Assembly: GCA_964487925.1 (NCBI GenBank)
Contig: CAZASZ010000027.1
Span: 1 to 24,867, forward strand
DNA length: 24,867 nucleotides
Reading direction: 5' to 3'
Source of the DNA: RI-283 sp964487925
Lineage (GTDB): Bacteria > Pseudomonadota > Gammaproteobacteria > SZUA-140
A program made the translations under genes and the position numbers. The first letter of the stretch is position 1, and the number at the start of each line of letters is the position of its first letter. Below, in pieces: positions 6,575 through 15,418 of this stretch. The notes beneath the pieces are model-generated. The model worked only from the letters and a program-made list of their open reading frames with translations. It had not been told where the DNA came from and did no database searches.

Positions 6575-7888
6575 TCACGCGAATAAGGAACTCCCCAATC
6601 CCAGGAATCTGGACAGACCGCGGGTTCTGTATTTCATGAGGTCTATGCCGTAACTACCTTCGGGTAGGCTGCGCAGGACCTCGAGTTCCGTGGGATGCTT
6701 CCCGGTGGGGTTGAGTAGGTCAACGGGTTGTGGTTTGCTCAATACCTTCTTTTGCGGATTGAGTAATAACGCGACCTTGGGACGCAGCCGCCAACCCTCG
6801 TTCTGTTCGCTGATAATCCCCACTTCACCGGTTTTGAATTCGATCAGTGAGCCCGTTGGATAGATCCCGATGGCCTGAATGAATTCATCGATGAGTTCAC
6901 CCTGGAACTCTTTGAAACGCATCTTGTGCAGTTGTACCATGGCATCTGCCGGCGAGCGGGCCGCCTTAGCGACTCTTGGGCAGGTCAGCGCATCGTAGAA
7001 ATCGACGAGCGCGGCGATCTTACAGTTCAGCGGAATTTGGGCCCCGCGCAGACCGCGAGGATAACCCTTACCGTTATGGCGCTCATGGTGGGACGCCACG
7101 ACCTCCAGTACCTCCTGACCAAGTCCTTGGCACGACTTCAGCAGCTCAAGACTCTTGGCGACGTGTGATTCCAGGATTCGTTGTTCCTTGGGGCTCAGAG
7201 CAGTCGTTTTCTCGCGTATTTCCTTTGGGATATGGGCCATTCCAATGTCGCAGAGTAGCATCCCACAGGCGATATTTTGCAGGGGGTCTTTCTTGATGCC
7301 CAGGTGGCGACCAAAGACGATAGCCCAGATCGCTGCCCTTATGGAATGCGCATAGCTGTGACTATCCTTGGCTTTGAGGTGGGAAACCCAGATAAATGCA
7401 TCGGGATTCGTGGTGACATTTTCGACTACCTTGACGGCTGTATGTCGGGCGGCTCGCACATCAGGCGCCTTTCCTTCATGTACCTGTTCCGCCAATTTAT
7501 CCAGCGTGTGGACAATATCCTGATGATACATGGAGGCTTGGCCGACAATTTCTGCCATCGGCTTCCCGCGCGTATATCGGACGTGATCGACCCGGATGAT
7601 CTCGCTGGCGGTCTCCTCGGGCGTGGGATTCGGTGTTGCTGGAGCGGGGCTCAGGCGGACGGTCGTACGGCTACGCTGCCGATCGATATAGACGTATTGG
7701 CAGTAGGCCCTCAGATTCTTGAGGTCTTTTTCGTCCTTAATATGGAAGCCCTGAATCGGGAATGGGGTATCGATCCACGGGCGATCCAACCGAGAGATAT
7801 ACATCCCCGGCAATAGGGCATTTATTGGGATCTTTTCGTGTGTGAGTCCGGCCATTTTTGCATCCCGGGGCGCTGCGATTGCGCGCAT
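6575..7888 (-). CDS. HD-GYP domain protein with N-terminal DUF3391, HD motif altered
   Basis: 437 aa from 7888 (AAGGGG close upstream); an ATG at 7855 starting MAGLTHEKI, where the conserved domain begins, is an equally possible start. Residues about 14-130 are DUF3391 (PGMYISRLDRPWIDTPFPIQ, YVYIDRQRS). Residues about 165-330 are HD-GYP, the cyclic-di-GMP phosphodiesterase fold: YAHS (His181), SHV (His242), HHERHNGKGYPRGL (267-280) and D-x-x-DA (296-300). The usual HDIGK is CDIGM here (Cys213-Asp214), so one metal-binding histidine and the following lysine are missing. It may have altered activity or act as a c-di-GMP sensor. It is cytoplasmic, with no membrane segment. It is on the same strand as the SpoVR operon, 120 bases downstream of the small DUF6316-like gene. 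Confidence 0.85.
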   Translation of the reverse strand: MRAIAAPRDAKMAGLTHEKIPINALLPGMYISRLDRPWIDTPFPIQGFHIKDEKDLKNLRAYCQYVYIDRQRSRTTVRLSPAPATPNPTPEETASEIIRVDHVRYTRGKPMAEIVGQASMYHQDIVHTLDKLAEQVHEGKAPDVRAARHTAVKVVENVTTNPDAFIWVSHLKAKDSHSYAHSIRAAIWAIVFGRHLGIKKDPLQNIACGMLLCDIGMAHIPKEIREKTTALSPKEQRILESHVAKSLELLKSCQGLGQEVLEVVASHHERHNGKGYPRGLRGAQIPLNCKIAALVDFYDALTCPRVAKAARSPADAMVQLHKMRFKEFQGELIDEFIQAIGIYPTGSLIEFKTGEVGIISEQNEGWRLRPKVALLLNPQKKVLSKPQPVDLLNPTGKHPTELEVLRSLPEGSYGIDLMKYRTRGLSRFLGLGSSLFA

Positions 7889-8008
7889 GAACCCCTTAAT
7901 TCAACAGGTTGACTACAATATAACCGGCTTTATGGGGGGGATGTGTGTGGTCGGTCGCAAATAGCGAATAACGGGAATAGTACCGTTATATCCTGTGAAT
8001 TGGGCCCG

Positions 8009-8524
8009 TCAGCGTCCGCCAGTGTCTCCCGATTCGCGGAAATGGACGATCATCCCTTCAAGCATTGTTCGGGCATCCGCCTCACCGGAGAATGGGCCGT
8101 AGATGCGTCCGCCGCGTACTGAAAAATACCAGCCGCTGCGGCCCTGATTCTCGGTTTCATGGTAAAAAAGACGTTCGCTTTGCGATCTGGGTTGCATCTC
8201 CTTGAGAACGTCTTCGTCAGGGCCGACCAGATGCAGGTCGTGGCGGAGCCGGTTCAGTACCTCGTGGCGTCCCGTAACCTGAGCTAGCGCGGTGGCGCTT
8301 TGCATTAGCCCATCGGTAAGGGTCTGCGCTGAATGCTGGTCCGAGACCAGCAATTGCCGCAGATCCTGACTGGTCAACGGCCCATGTTGGTTTTGATGCT
8401 GGGCCAGCTCAATGGCAAGAAACTTGATGCAATTAATGAGGTCTTCCCGACTGCTGTCGGCGAGACATTCATCAAGAATCCCGTCAATGCGGGTAAAGCG
8501 AATCATGGTGTCGATGAGGCTCAT
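8009..8524 (-). CDS. DUF6316-like small protein
   Basis: 171 aa. The N-terminal two thirds are helical and not recognised. The C-terminal part (about 112-165) has the pattern of DUF6316: RSQSERLF, then GWYFSVRGGRIYGPFSG, then a helix with AxxxLEGMI. This is a short beta-rich module of unknown function found in Gammaproteobacteria. No signal peptide or membrane helix. The start is supported by AGAGGA about 6 bases upstream. It follows spoVR by 52 bases on the same strand and may be the last gene of that operon, which would tie it to the PrkA stress module. The function is unknown. Confidence 0.65.
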   Translation of the reverse strand: MSLIDTMIRFTRIDGILDECLADSSREDLINCIKFLAIELAQHQNQHGPLTSQDLRQLLVSDQHSAQTLTDGLMQSATALAQVTGRHEVLNRLRHDLHLVGPDEDVLKEMQPRSQSERLFYHETENQGRSGWYFSVRGGRIYGPFSGEADARTMLEGMIVHFRESGDTGGR

Positions 8525-8576
8525 TGATATCCTCTAGGTTAGCAACGGGAATGTTGGTGAAATGGGGCCGCCGCGT

Positions 8577-10076
8577 TCAATTTTCGAGAGAGCACTCTCT
8601 GGTATTGATGACCTTGCCGGACTCGTCGACTGTCTCCATACGGACGTCGAAGCCCCACAGGCGGGCTGTATGTTTCAGTACTTCGTCGGCGCTACGGTGC
8701 AAGGGGCGACGCTGGCTCTGATGGTGGTGTAGCGTTAATGAGCGATCTCCCTCGATATCAACGCGAACGATCTGAATATTAGGTTCATTGTGGCTCAAAT
8801 TGTAATGGTCCGACAAGGCCTTGCGAATATGCCGGTAGCCGCCTTCGTCATGGATTGCGGTGACCTCGAGGCGGTTCTTGCGGTCATCATCTAGGACCGA
8901 GAAGAGCTTCAAGTCCCTAATCAGCTTGGGGGATAGGAATTGCGAGATAAAGCTCTCGTCCCGAAAGTTGCGCATGGCATAATCCAGGGTCTCCAACCAA
9001 TCGCTGCCGGCAATATCCGGAAACCAGTAGCGGTCCTCGTCGGTGGGGTGTTCACAGGCGCGGCGCAGGTCCGTCATCATCGCGAAGCCGAGCGTATAAG
9101 GATTTATGCCACTGTAGTAGCGGTGATCGAACGGGGGTTGATAAATCACGCCGCTATGTGAGTGCAGGAACTCGAGCATAAAGCCGTCTGTGACCTTTCC
9201 CCGATCGTACAGGGTATTGAGTAAGGTGTAGTGCCAAAAGGTCGCCCAGCCCTCGTTCATGACCTGCGTCTGGCGTTGGGGATAGAAGTATTGCGCGATC
9301 TTGCGCACGATCCGGACGATTTCGCGCTCCCAGGGTTTCAGAAGCGGGGCATTCTTTTCTATGAAGTAGAGGATGTTCTCTTGGGGCTCCGCCGGATAGT
9401 TGACCCGGTTGGGTGGTGACGCGTCCGTGGCCTTGCGCGGAATGGTGCGCCAGAGATCGTTGATCTGAGTCTGCATGTAGGCCTCGCGCTCCTGCTGGCG
9501 GGCGCGTTCCTTGCGTGCCGAGAGCTGAGGCGGGTGCTGATAACGGTCAACCCCGAAGTTCATGAGCGTATGACAGGAGTCGAGAACCAGCTCGACGGCC
9601 GCCTCACCATAGTGCTCCTCGCAGTCGCTGATGTAGCGCCTGGCGAACAGCAGGTAATCAATAATGGAGTCGGCATTGGTCCAGGCGCGGAACAGGTAGT
9701 TGCCCTTGAAGAAAGAGTTATGACCATAGGCCGCGTGCGCGATGACGAGCGCTTGCATCATCATGGAATTTTCCTCCATGAGATAAGCAATACAGGGGTT
9801 TGAATTGATCACGATCTCGTAAGCCAAGCCCATCTGACCACGACGGTAGTTCTGTTCGACCTGCAGGAATTTCTTGCCGAAGGACCAGTGGTGGTAACCG
9901 ATCGGCATACCCACGGTGGCATAGGCATCCATCATCTGTTCGGCGCTGATGATCTCGATTTGGCGCGGATAGGTATCAAGACGGTACTCTTCGGCGACCT
10001 GGCCGATCTCCAGGTTGTAGCGTTGGATGAGCTCGAAGGTCCATTCCGAACTTTCCGAGATGTAGTCCACGCTCAC
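8577..10076 (-). CDS. spoVR: SpoVR family protein (YcgB-like)
   Basis: 499 aa, the usual length. SpoVR was first found in Bacillus spore cortex formation but is widespread in non-sporing bacteria with PrkA and YeaH; its biochemical role is unsettled. Conserved stretches seen are MPIGYHHWSFGKKF (57-70), AYEIVINSNPCIAYLMEEN (85-103), AHAAYGHNSFF (113-123) and NEGWATFWHY. The His and Glu content of these motifs suggests metal binding, which is my inference. The ATG overlaps the end of yeaH by 4 bases (ATGA), so the genes are translationally coupled. No sporulation genes are visible, consistent with a stress or stationary-phase role. Confidence 0.93.
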   Translation of the reverse strand: MSVDYISESSEWTFELIQRYNLEIGQVAEEYRLDTYPRQIEIISAEQMMDAYATVGMPIGYHHWSFGKKFLQVEQNYRRGQMGLAYEIVINSNPCIAYLMEENSMMMQALVIAHAAYGHNSFFKGNYLFRAWTNADSIIDYLLFARRYISDCEEHYGEAAVELVLDSCHTLMNFGVDRYQHPPQLSARKERARQQEREAYMQTQINDLWRTIPRKATDASPPNRVNYPAEPQENILYFIEKNAPLLKPWEREIVRIVRKIAQYFYPQRQTQVMNEGWATFWHYTLLNTLYDRGKVTDGFMLEFLHSHSGVIYQPPFDHRYYSGINPYTLGFAMMTDLRRACEHPTDEDRYWFPDIAGSDWLETLDYAMRNFRDESFISQFLSPKLIRDLKLFSVLDDDRKNRLEVTAIHDEGGYRHIRKALSDHYNLSHNEPNIQIVRVDIEGDRSLTLHHHQSQRRPLHRSADEVLKHTARLWGFDVRMETVDESGKVINTRECSLEN

Positions 10077-11347
10077 GCCGTTTCCTTCTTGAAGAGTTTG
10101 CGAAAGACCGGATAGATGTCTTCAACGCCGGCGATGCTTTGTTGCGCGAAATGGCCGTGGACTGCACCGACTTCGGTGTACTGGTGCCACAGGCTCTGAT
10201 GGTCGCTAGGCGTGATCTCGACGTAGGCGAAGTATTGCAGTAGCGGCATGATATTGTCGGTCATGAGCTTGCCGCAGAGCGGGGAATCATCGGTCCAATT
10301 GTCGCCGTCGGAGGCTTGGGCCGCATAGATGTTCCAAGGGCTGTCGCTGTAGCGCTCGTTGATGATTTCAAGCATGAGTTTAAGGGCGCTGGAGACGATC
10401 GTGCCGCCGGTCTCGCGGGAATGAAAAAAGGTGTCCTCGTCAACCTCGGTCGCGCTTGTATGGTGGCGGATAAAGACGAGTTCGATGTGCTCGTAATGGC
10501 GGGTCAGGAACAGATAGAGCAGGATGAAGAAACGCTTGGCGATTTCCTTGCGGTGTTCATCCATTGAGCCCGACACATCCATGAGGCAAAACATGACGGC
10601 CCTGGCCGTTGGTTTGGGTATATCGACGCGACTGTTGTAGCGTAGGTCGTAGTCATCGATAAACGGGATCGCACGCAGACGTGCCTCTAGGTGTTCAATC
10701 TCTGCCTCAAGCGCTGCCACGCGTTTCTTGCGCGTGTCTTCGGAAAGATCGCTGTCCGCAATGATAGCGGCAAGGGCTTCCCTGGCCTCTTTGAGTTTGC
10801 GCCTATGCGGCCCGCCAATGGCAATCCGGCGAGCCAGCGCCCCCTGCATGGATCGAACGACGTTGATGTTGGTCGGGACGCCCTGATGAGTATAGCCGGC
10901 GCGGACGCGGCGATGTTCCGTGACCTGTGCGAGCTGGGTCTTGATCATATCGGGCAGCGCCAGGTCCTCAAAAAAGAATTCAAGGAATTCTTCTCTGGAG
11001 AGCTGAAAAACGAATTCGTCTTCCCCCTCGCCTTGATCGCTGGCTTGTCCGCCGCCTTCTCCACTTTGGCCACCCTCTGGGCGGCGCAACTTATCGCCAC
11101 TGATAAATTCGCGATTGCCGGGCAGAACGGTCTCACGAACCCCCCCCTGGCCGTGGTGAAAAGAGGGCTCGTGGACATCCCGGCGGGGGATGTTGATCTT
11201 CTCGCCCGAATCGATATCGCTGATGCTACGTTCGTTGATCGTACGCCCAACGGCCTGCTTGATCTGTTCGCGATAACGGCGAATGAAGCGCTGCCGGTTG
11301 ACTGCGCTTTTGTTCTTGCCGTTGAGTCGTCTATCAATGATTTGCAT
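10073..11347 (-). CDS. yeaH: YeaH/YhbH family protein (DUF444), von Willebrand A-like
   Basis: 424 aa. It accompanies PrkA in most bacteria, and E. coli yeaGH respond to starvation and stress; it is cytoplasmic. The N-terminal part is basic (RRLNGKNKSAVNRQRFIRRY), followed by a Gly/Gln/Glu-rich linker (92-110), a charged helix likely to form a coiled coil (about 185-225), and a vWA-like domain starting at about 248. The metal-binding MIDAS motif DVSGSMDE (Asp257, Ser259, Ser261) is intact. vWA proteins often pair with AAA+ ATPases, which fits the kinase/ATPase PrkA encoded 27 bases upstream. Only a weak GGAA ribosome site precedes the ATG, so coupling to prkA is likely. Confidence 0.92.
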   Translation of the reverse strand: MQIIDRRLNGKNKSAVNRQRFIRRYREQIKQAVGRTINERSISDIDSGEKINIPRRDVHEPSFHHGQGGVRETVLPGNREFISGDKLRRPEGGQSGEGGGQASDQGEGEDEFVFQLSREEFLEFFFEDLALPDMIKTQLAQVTEHRRVRAGYTHQGVPTNINVVRSMQGALARRIAIGGPHRRKLKEAREALAAIIADSDLSEDTRKKRVAALEAEIEHLEARLRAIPFIDDYDLRYNSRVDIPKPTARAVMFCLMDVSGSMDEHRKEIAKRFFILLYLFLTRHYEHIELVFIRHHTSATEVDEDTFFHSRETGGTIVSSALKLMLEIINERYSDSPWNIYAAQASDGDNWTDDSPLCGKLMTDNIMPLLQYFAYVEITPSDHQSLWHQYTEVGAVHGHFAQQSIAGVEDIYPVFRKLFKKETA

Positions 11348-11374
11348 GGTGTTGGTTCCAGCAAATAGCTTTGA

Positions 11375-13297
11375 TTATGATGACTTGCGCACGCGCAGAT
11401 ACCATTCGCAGAGCAAACGAACCTGCTTTTCGGTATACCCCTTATCCGTCATGCGTTTCACGAAGTTATCGTGCTTTTGCTGATCCTCCTGCGAGGACTT
11501 GGCGTTGAAGGAAATCACGGGCAGCAGATCCTCGGTACTCGAGAACATCTTCTTTTCGATGACCTCGCGTAGCTTTTCGTAGCTCATCCAGGCCGGGTTT
11601 TTGCCATCGTTGCGGGCTCGGGCGCGCAGGACGAAGTTGACGACCTCGTTCCGAAAATCCTTCGGGTTGCTAATACCGGCCGGTTTTTCTATCTTCTCAA
11701 GTTCCTCGTTCAGAGAGGATCGGTCGAAGCTCTCGCCAGTGTCCGGGTCGCGGTATTCCTCATCTTGAATCCAGTAATCGGCGTAAACCACGTAACGATC
11801 GAAGATGTTCTGGCCGTATTCGGAATAGGATTCCAGATAGGCTGTTTGGATCTCCTTGCCGATGAATTCGATGTAACGGGGTGCCAAGAAGCCCTTGATA
11901 TAACCAAGATATTGCTCTTCCATTTCCGGGGGAAACTGTTCTTGCGAGATTTGTTGTTCAAGCACGTACATCAGGTGAACTGGATTGGCCGCGACCTCCT
12001 GATGATCGAAGTTGAATACGCGGGACAGGATCTTGAAGGCAAAACGAGTCGAGAGACCTGTCATGCCTTCGTCAACTCCGGCGTAGTCGCGATACTCCTG
12101 TAGGGACTTGGCTTTAGGGTCAACGTCCTTGAGATTTTCGCCATCATAGACCCGCACCTTGGAGAAGATGTTGGAATTCTCCGGCTCCTTGACTCGGGAA
12201 AGCACGGCGAACTGAGCCATCATGTTCAGCGTTCCCGGTGCGCATGGGCTGTCGGCCAGGGAACTGTTGTCGATCAGCTTGTTGTAGATCTTTTCCTCTT
12301 CGGAGACGCGCAGGCAGTAGGGGACCTTGACGATATAGATACGATCCAGGAAGGCCTCATTGTTGCGGTTATTCTTGAAGGTCAGCCACTCCGACTCATT
12401 TGAGTGGGCCAGGATAATGCCATCGAAGGGGATCGCAGACAGGCCCTCGGTCCCCATGTAGTTGCCTTCCTGAGTCGCCGTCAATAGCGGATGCAGGACC
12501 TTGATTGGGGCCTTGAACATCTCAACGAACTCGAGCAGCCCCTGGTTAGCGAGACAAAGGCCGCCTGAATAGGAATAGGCGTCGGTATCGTCCTGGGAGA
12601 ATTGTTCGAGTTTGCGAATATCGACCTTGCCGACCAGCGAGGAGATATCCTGATTATTCTCGTCGCCCGGCTCGGTCTTGGAGATCGCGATTTGCTCAAG
12701 GACCGAGGGCGTACGTTTGACGACCCGGAACTTGGATACATCGCCATTGAATTCATGCATGCGCTTGATGGCCCATGGCGACATGATGCCATGCAAATAG
12801 CGATGCGGGACGCCATAATCCTCCTCGAGGATCTTCGCATCTTCGGCGGGGGAGAACAGTCCCAGCGGGGACTCGTTGATCGGCGAGCCCTTGATCGCGT
12901 AAAACGGGATCTTCTCCATCAATGATTTGAGCTTTTCCGCGAGCGATGATTTGCCGCCGCCGACGGGGCCGAGCAGATACAAGACCTGCTTGCGCTCCTC
13001 GAGACCCTGCGCAGCGTGTCTGAAGAACGATACGATCTGTTCTATGGTGTCCTCCATGCCATAAAACTCCCTGAAGGCAGGGTAGACCTTGATGACCTTG
13101 TTCGCGAATAGGCGGCTTAGGCGCGGATCCTCTCGGGTGTCAACAAATTCCGGTTCGCCGATCGCTTCCAACAGGCGCTCGGCGGCCGAGGCATAGGTCA
13201 TAGGCTCTTCACGACAAAGCGCGAGATAGTCCTCGAGCGAAAGTTCTTCTTCTTGTGTTTCCTTATATCGGGTTTGAAATTGGTCAAAAATCGTCAT
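11375..13297 (-). CDS. prkA: PrkA serine protein kinase (YeaG)
   Basis: 640 aa from the ATG at 13297, which has GAGGAAG 6 bases upstream; an in-frame ATG at 13330 has no ribosome site and adds 11 atypical residues. PrkA carries an AAA+ ATPase-like core followed by a kinase-like C-terminal domain and acts in stress and nutrient-limitation responses. Visible are Walker A GPVGGGKSS (110-118), a conserved stretch NESPLGLFSP just after it, FNGDVSKFRVVKRTPS in the core, ILAHSNESEW, and the C-terminal GLSTRFAFKILSRVFNFD. Length matches E. coli YeaG. It is the first gene of prkA-yeaH-spoVR, possibly with the small gene at 8009-8524. Confidence 0.95.
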   Translation of the reverse strand: MTIFDQFQTRYKETQEEELSLEDYLALCREEPMTYASAAERLLEAIGEPEFVDTREDPRLSRLFANKVIKVYPAFREFYGMEDTIEQIVSFFRHAAQGLEERKQVLYLLGPVGGGKSSLAEKLKSLMEKIPFYAIKGSPINESPLGLFSPAEDAKILEEDYGVPHRYLHGIMSPWAIKRMHEFNGDVSKFRVVKRTPSVLEQIAISKTEPGDENNQDISSLVGKVDIRKLEQFSQDDTDAYSYSGGLCLANQGLLEFVEMFKAPIKVLHPLLTATQEGNYMGTEGLSAIPFDGIILAHSNESEWLTFKNNRNNEAFLDRIYIVKVPYCLRVSEEEKIYNKLIDNSSLADSPCAPGTLNMMAQFAVLSRVKEPENSNIFSKVRVYDGENLKDVDPKAKSLQEYRDYAGVDEGMTGLSTRFAFKILSRVFNFDHQEVAANPVHLMYVLEQQISQEQFPPEMEEQYLGYIKGFLAPRYIEFIGKEIQTAYLESYSEYGQNIFDRYVVYADYWIQDEEYRDPDTGESFDRSSLNEELEKIEKPAGISNPKDFRNEVVNFVLRARARNDGKNPAWMSYEKLREVIEKKMFSSTEDLLPVISFNAKSSQEDQQKHDNFVKRMTDKGYTEKQVRLLCEWYLRVRKSS

Positions 13298-13632
13298 GTT
13301 GGCTTCCTCGGCTGGTAGACGGAAGAACACTGGTCACATTCAGGATATGCATGACTTATGCCACCCTGGAGTTATGTAGAGAAAGTGGCTATATATCAGT
13401 ACGGGATTGATCTCGGCCTAGCTGTAGTCGCCAAATTACCCACGTTAAGTGCCATTTGTATGACATCTCTAAGTCGACATAGTTGCTATGGAACTTAAGG
13501 TCGGGGTCCGTTTTCAGGACTCATTAAGCCGGTGCTCCGGCGGGCGGAAGGTCTATTGCGATCGATCAGACAGAAGCCGATCGATATACGTTTGAATGGC
13601 CATAAAGAACAGCGGGTTCTCCGCCGGCGGCG
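13298..13632. other. Intergenic region upstream of prkA
   Basis: 335 bases without a credible gene, between the ends of the DamX-like gene and prkA on the same strand. It must hold the prkA promoter, but I find no convincing -35/-10 pair. It contains an inverted repeat at 13561-13585 and a GC-rich palindrome (CCGCCGGCGG, about 13621-13630) just after the damX-like stop, with no T-tract. Confidence 0.5.
13561..13585. repeat. Inverted repeat ATCGATC-N11-GATCGAT
   Basis: A perfect 7-bp stem with an 11-base loop, about 265 bases upstream of prkA and 50 bases after the damX-like gene. It has no T-tract and could be an operator or part of a weak transcription stop. The function is unknown. Confidence 0.4.
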
Positions 13633-15396
13633 CTAAGAGCGAAAGTCGTTCTTAACCGAGGCCATACTGCGTATCCAAGGTTTCAACGTCTTGATTTGGG
13701 TCGTAAGTGTCTTGGACGCCGCGCGTGCCTCTGCCTTGGTTGCGTAATCGCCGTAAATTAGCACGATGAGCTTTTTGCCGTTTCGGGGGCGTGCAAAGGA
13801 GTGAAGCTCGCCACCCAGCGATTGACGGGTCACGAAGCGTTTGGCGCCTTCGGGCGACATGACCAATAGCTGCAGAGTGTAGTGTCCCTCTTGTCGGGAC
13901 ATCAGCCACCGCTCGTCACTGTTCACGGCCGGGGGCGCCTCCAACAATGCTTGATCATTGGCTTGCATAGCCGTTGCGGCGTCGCTGGAGACCGGTGCTA
14001 CTTCCGTATCGCGCTCAACGATCGCAATCGCAGTTGGAGGAGTCTCAGTCTGGGTAGGAGCGGCTGTGGGCGCAGTGCTTGGAGGCCGGGTCGTCGTGAT
14101 GGTCACAGGTGGTTCACGCTTTACCGCTGGGGGTTCTGAATTTGTGCTGGTCTCGATCGGTTCGCTGGACTGCGGGGCCGCAGTGTTGGTTTCGGCGGCA
14201 TACTCTGGCTTCGCAAGTGGATGTGCGGGTGGCAAATTATGCTCAATTGGTGCGGGTTGCGGCGGCGCGGCAGCTATTTCAGCGGGCTTAGCGGGCATTA
14301 GTGACGGGCTGGAGGCGGTTTTGGGCGCCGGGGTTTGTTCCAACCGGCGATTGATGGAATCTTGTGGTGCGGGTTGCGGCGGCGCGGCAGCTATTTCAGC
14401 GGGCTTAGCGGGCATTAGTGACGGGCTGGAGGCGGTTTTGGGCGCCGGGGTTTGTTCCAACCAGCGGTTGATGGAATCTTGAAAGAACAACAGTCCGAGC
14501 AGTGGAATCAGGACGGCGCCCAGGGCGATCTTGCCCCAATTTCGGGAGCGTTTCGGATTGGCCTTGATGACCCTAGCCTCGACCTTTACCGGGGCGGGCG
14601 TGATCGTTTTTGGTGCTTCGTCATGGCGTTGGGGCTTCTTTTCCTTGGCGAGAATTTGTTGAGCAAGGGTGTTTATGCGGCCAGGAATGCCCCGCGACGA
14701 GGTATGAATCAAATGCATCGCCGACGGCGTGAACGGATTACCTTCCTCTATGCCGGCCGCACTGAGGCGCAAATGGATGTATTCCGAGGTGTCCTGTTGA
14801 TTGAATGCGGGCAAGTCGAATACATGGCTGATTCGGTTTTTGAAGGTCTGCAACGAGGATTCCACCAGCCTGGCCTCAAATCCCGGTTCGGCGGAAAGGA
14901 TGATGGACAGGAGGTCCTCGTCACCACCATCCATGACGAGTAATTCGTCAAGCGTCTCCAGTGCCGTATCCGGCAGATGGTCGGCATCGTCGATGATCAG
15001 AACAGGAATGCGATGCTCATGACGTAAGGCAGCCAGCTCCCTCATCAACAGGGCCAGCGATTCATCCGGGTGGTCTCCGTCTTCAAGCGGTATCCCAGAC
15101 GTGAAGACCCGGAAGAGGGCGTGATAGAGCATCGACCTATCGAAGCCGGGACCGCCATTGATTCGGCAAACCACCCAGTTGGATTGGGCTCTTTCTCTCA
15201 GGCGATTCATGAAGGTGGTCTTGCCGCTGCCCTCTTCGCCCTGAATGAGCAGAACAGCGGAATAGGATGCCAGATGCAGGATCAGGTTGAGCCGTTTTTC
15301 ACGAATGGCTTCGGAATGATAGGTGAGGTCGTCAACGCGTTCCGCGAAGGGGTTGTCCTGATGATTCGATGAACCGTTTTTCTGCCCTGAGTGCAT
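13633..15396 (-). CDS. DamX/ExeA-like ATPase with transmembrane helix and SPOR domain
   Basis: 587 aa from the ATG at 15396, 22 bases after the WGR gene; the longer open frame to 15594 overlaps that gene and adds low-complexity residues. The cytoplasmic AAA ATPase has Walker A GEEGSGKT (53-60), Walker B VLIIDDADH (132-140), and SRGIPGRINTLAQQIL typical of ExeA/GspA. One transmembrane helix follows (about 290-306), then a long Pro/Ala/Thr-rich periplasmic linker, then a SPOR domain (about 509-585; YTLQLLVMSPEGAKRFV), which binds denuded peptidoglycan at division sites. This order is that of DamX, a cell-division protein. A 39-residue unit is duplicated in tandem right after the membrane helix. 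Length is somewhat above E. coli DamX (about 430), mainly through the linker. Confidence 0.85.
   Translation of the reverse strand: MHSGQKNGSSNHQDNPFAERVDDLTYHSEAIREKRLNLILHLASYSAVLLIQGEEGSGKTTFMNRLRERAQSNWVVCRINGGPGFDRSMLYHALFRVFTSGIPLEDGDHPDESLALLMRELAALRHEHRIPVLIIDDADHLPDTALETLDELLVMDGGDEDLLSIILSAEPGFEARLVESSLQTFKNRISHVFDLPAFNQQDTSEYIHLRLSAAGIEEGNPFTPSAMHLIHTSSRGIPGRINTLAQQILAKEKKPQRHDEAPKTITPAPVKVEARVIKANPKRSRNWGKIALGAVLIPLLGLLFFQDSINRWLEQTPAPKTASSPSLMPAKPAEIAAAPPQPAPQDSINRRLEQTPAPKTASSPSLMPAKPAEIAAAPPQPAPIEHNLPPAHPLAKPEYAAETNTAAPQSSEPIETSTNSEPPAVKREPPVTITTTRPPSTAPTAAPTQTETPPTAIAIVERDTEVAPVSSDAATAMQANDQALLEAPPAVNSDERWLMSRQEGHYTLQLLVMSPEGAKRFVTRQSLGGELHSFARPRNGKKLIVLIYGDYATKAEARAASKTLTTQIKTLKPWIRSMASVKNDFRS
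14249..14482. repeat. 117-bp tandem duplication inside the damX-like gene
   Basis: Two adjacent copies, 14249-14365 and 14366-14482, differ at only about three bases. Each encodes a 39-residue unit beginning QDSINR and ending PPQPAP. The only internal amino-acid change is Trp to Arg. The unit begins at the end of the transmembrane helix, so the second copy repeats a juxtamembrane segment plus linker. Near identity points to a recent duplication. Confidence 0.93.
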
Positions 15397-15418
15397 GGTA
15401 TGACGCGATTCCCTTATT

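Noticed and set aside
10691..11368. 225-aa open frame on the plus strand opposite yeaH
   Set aside because: Antisense shadow of a strongly supported DUF444 gene; no start signal or recognisable domain.
13440..13454. Possible sigma-54 promoter before prkA (minus strand TGGCAC-N5-GTGG)
   Set aside because: The -24 element is perfect and spacing is right, and E. coli yeaGH is sigma-54 linked, but the invariant GC of the -12 element is GG here. Not strong enough to annotate.
13561..13585. Terminator at the inverted repeat after the damX-like gene
   Set aside because: A 7-bp stem without a T-tract on either strand; kept only as an inverted repeat.
13958..14482. 174-aa Gly/Ala/Val-rich frame with repeats on the plus strand
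   Set aside because: Antisense reading of the duplicated linker in the damX-like gene; the repeat explains it.
14249..14482. CRISPR-like or mobile repeat
   Set aside because: Only two directly adjacent copies, in frame within a coding sequence; a simple tandem duplication.
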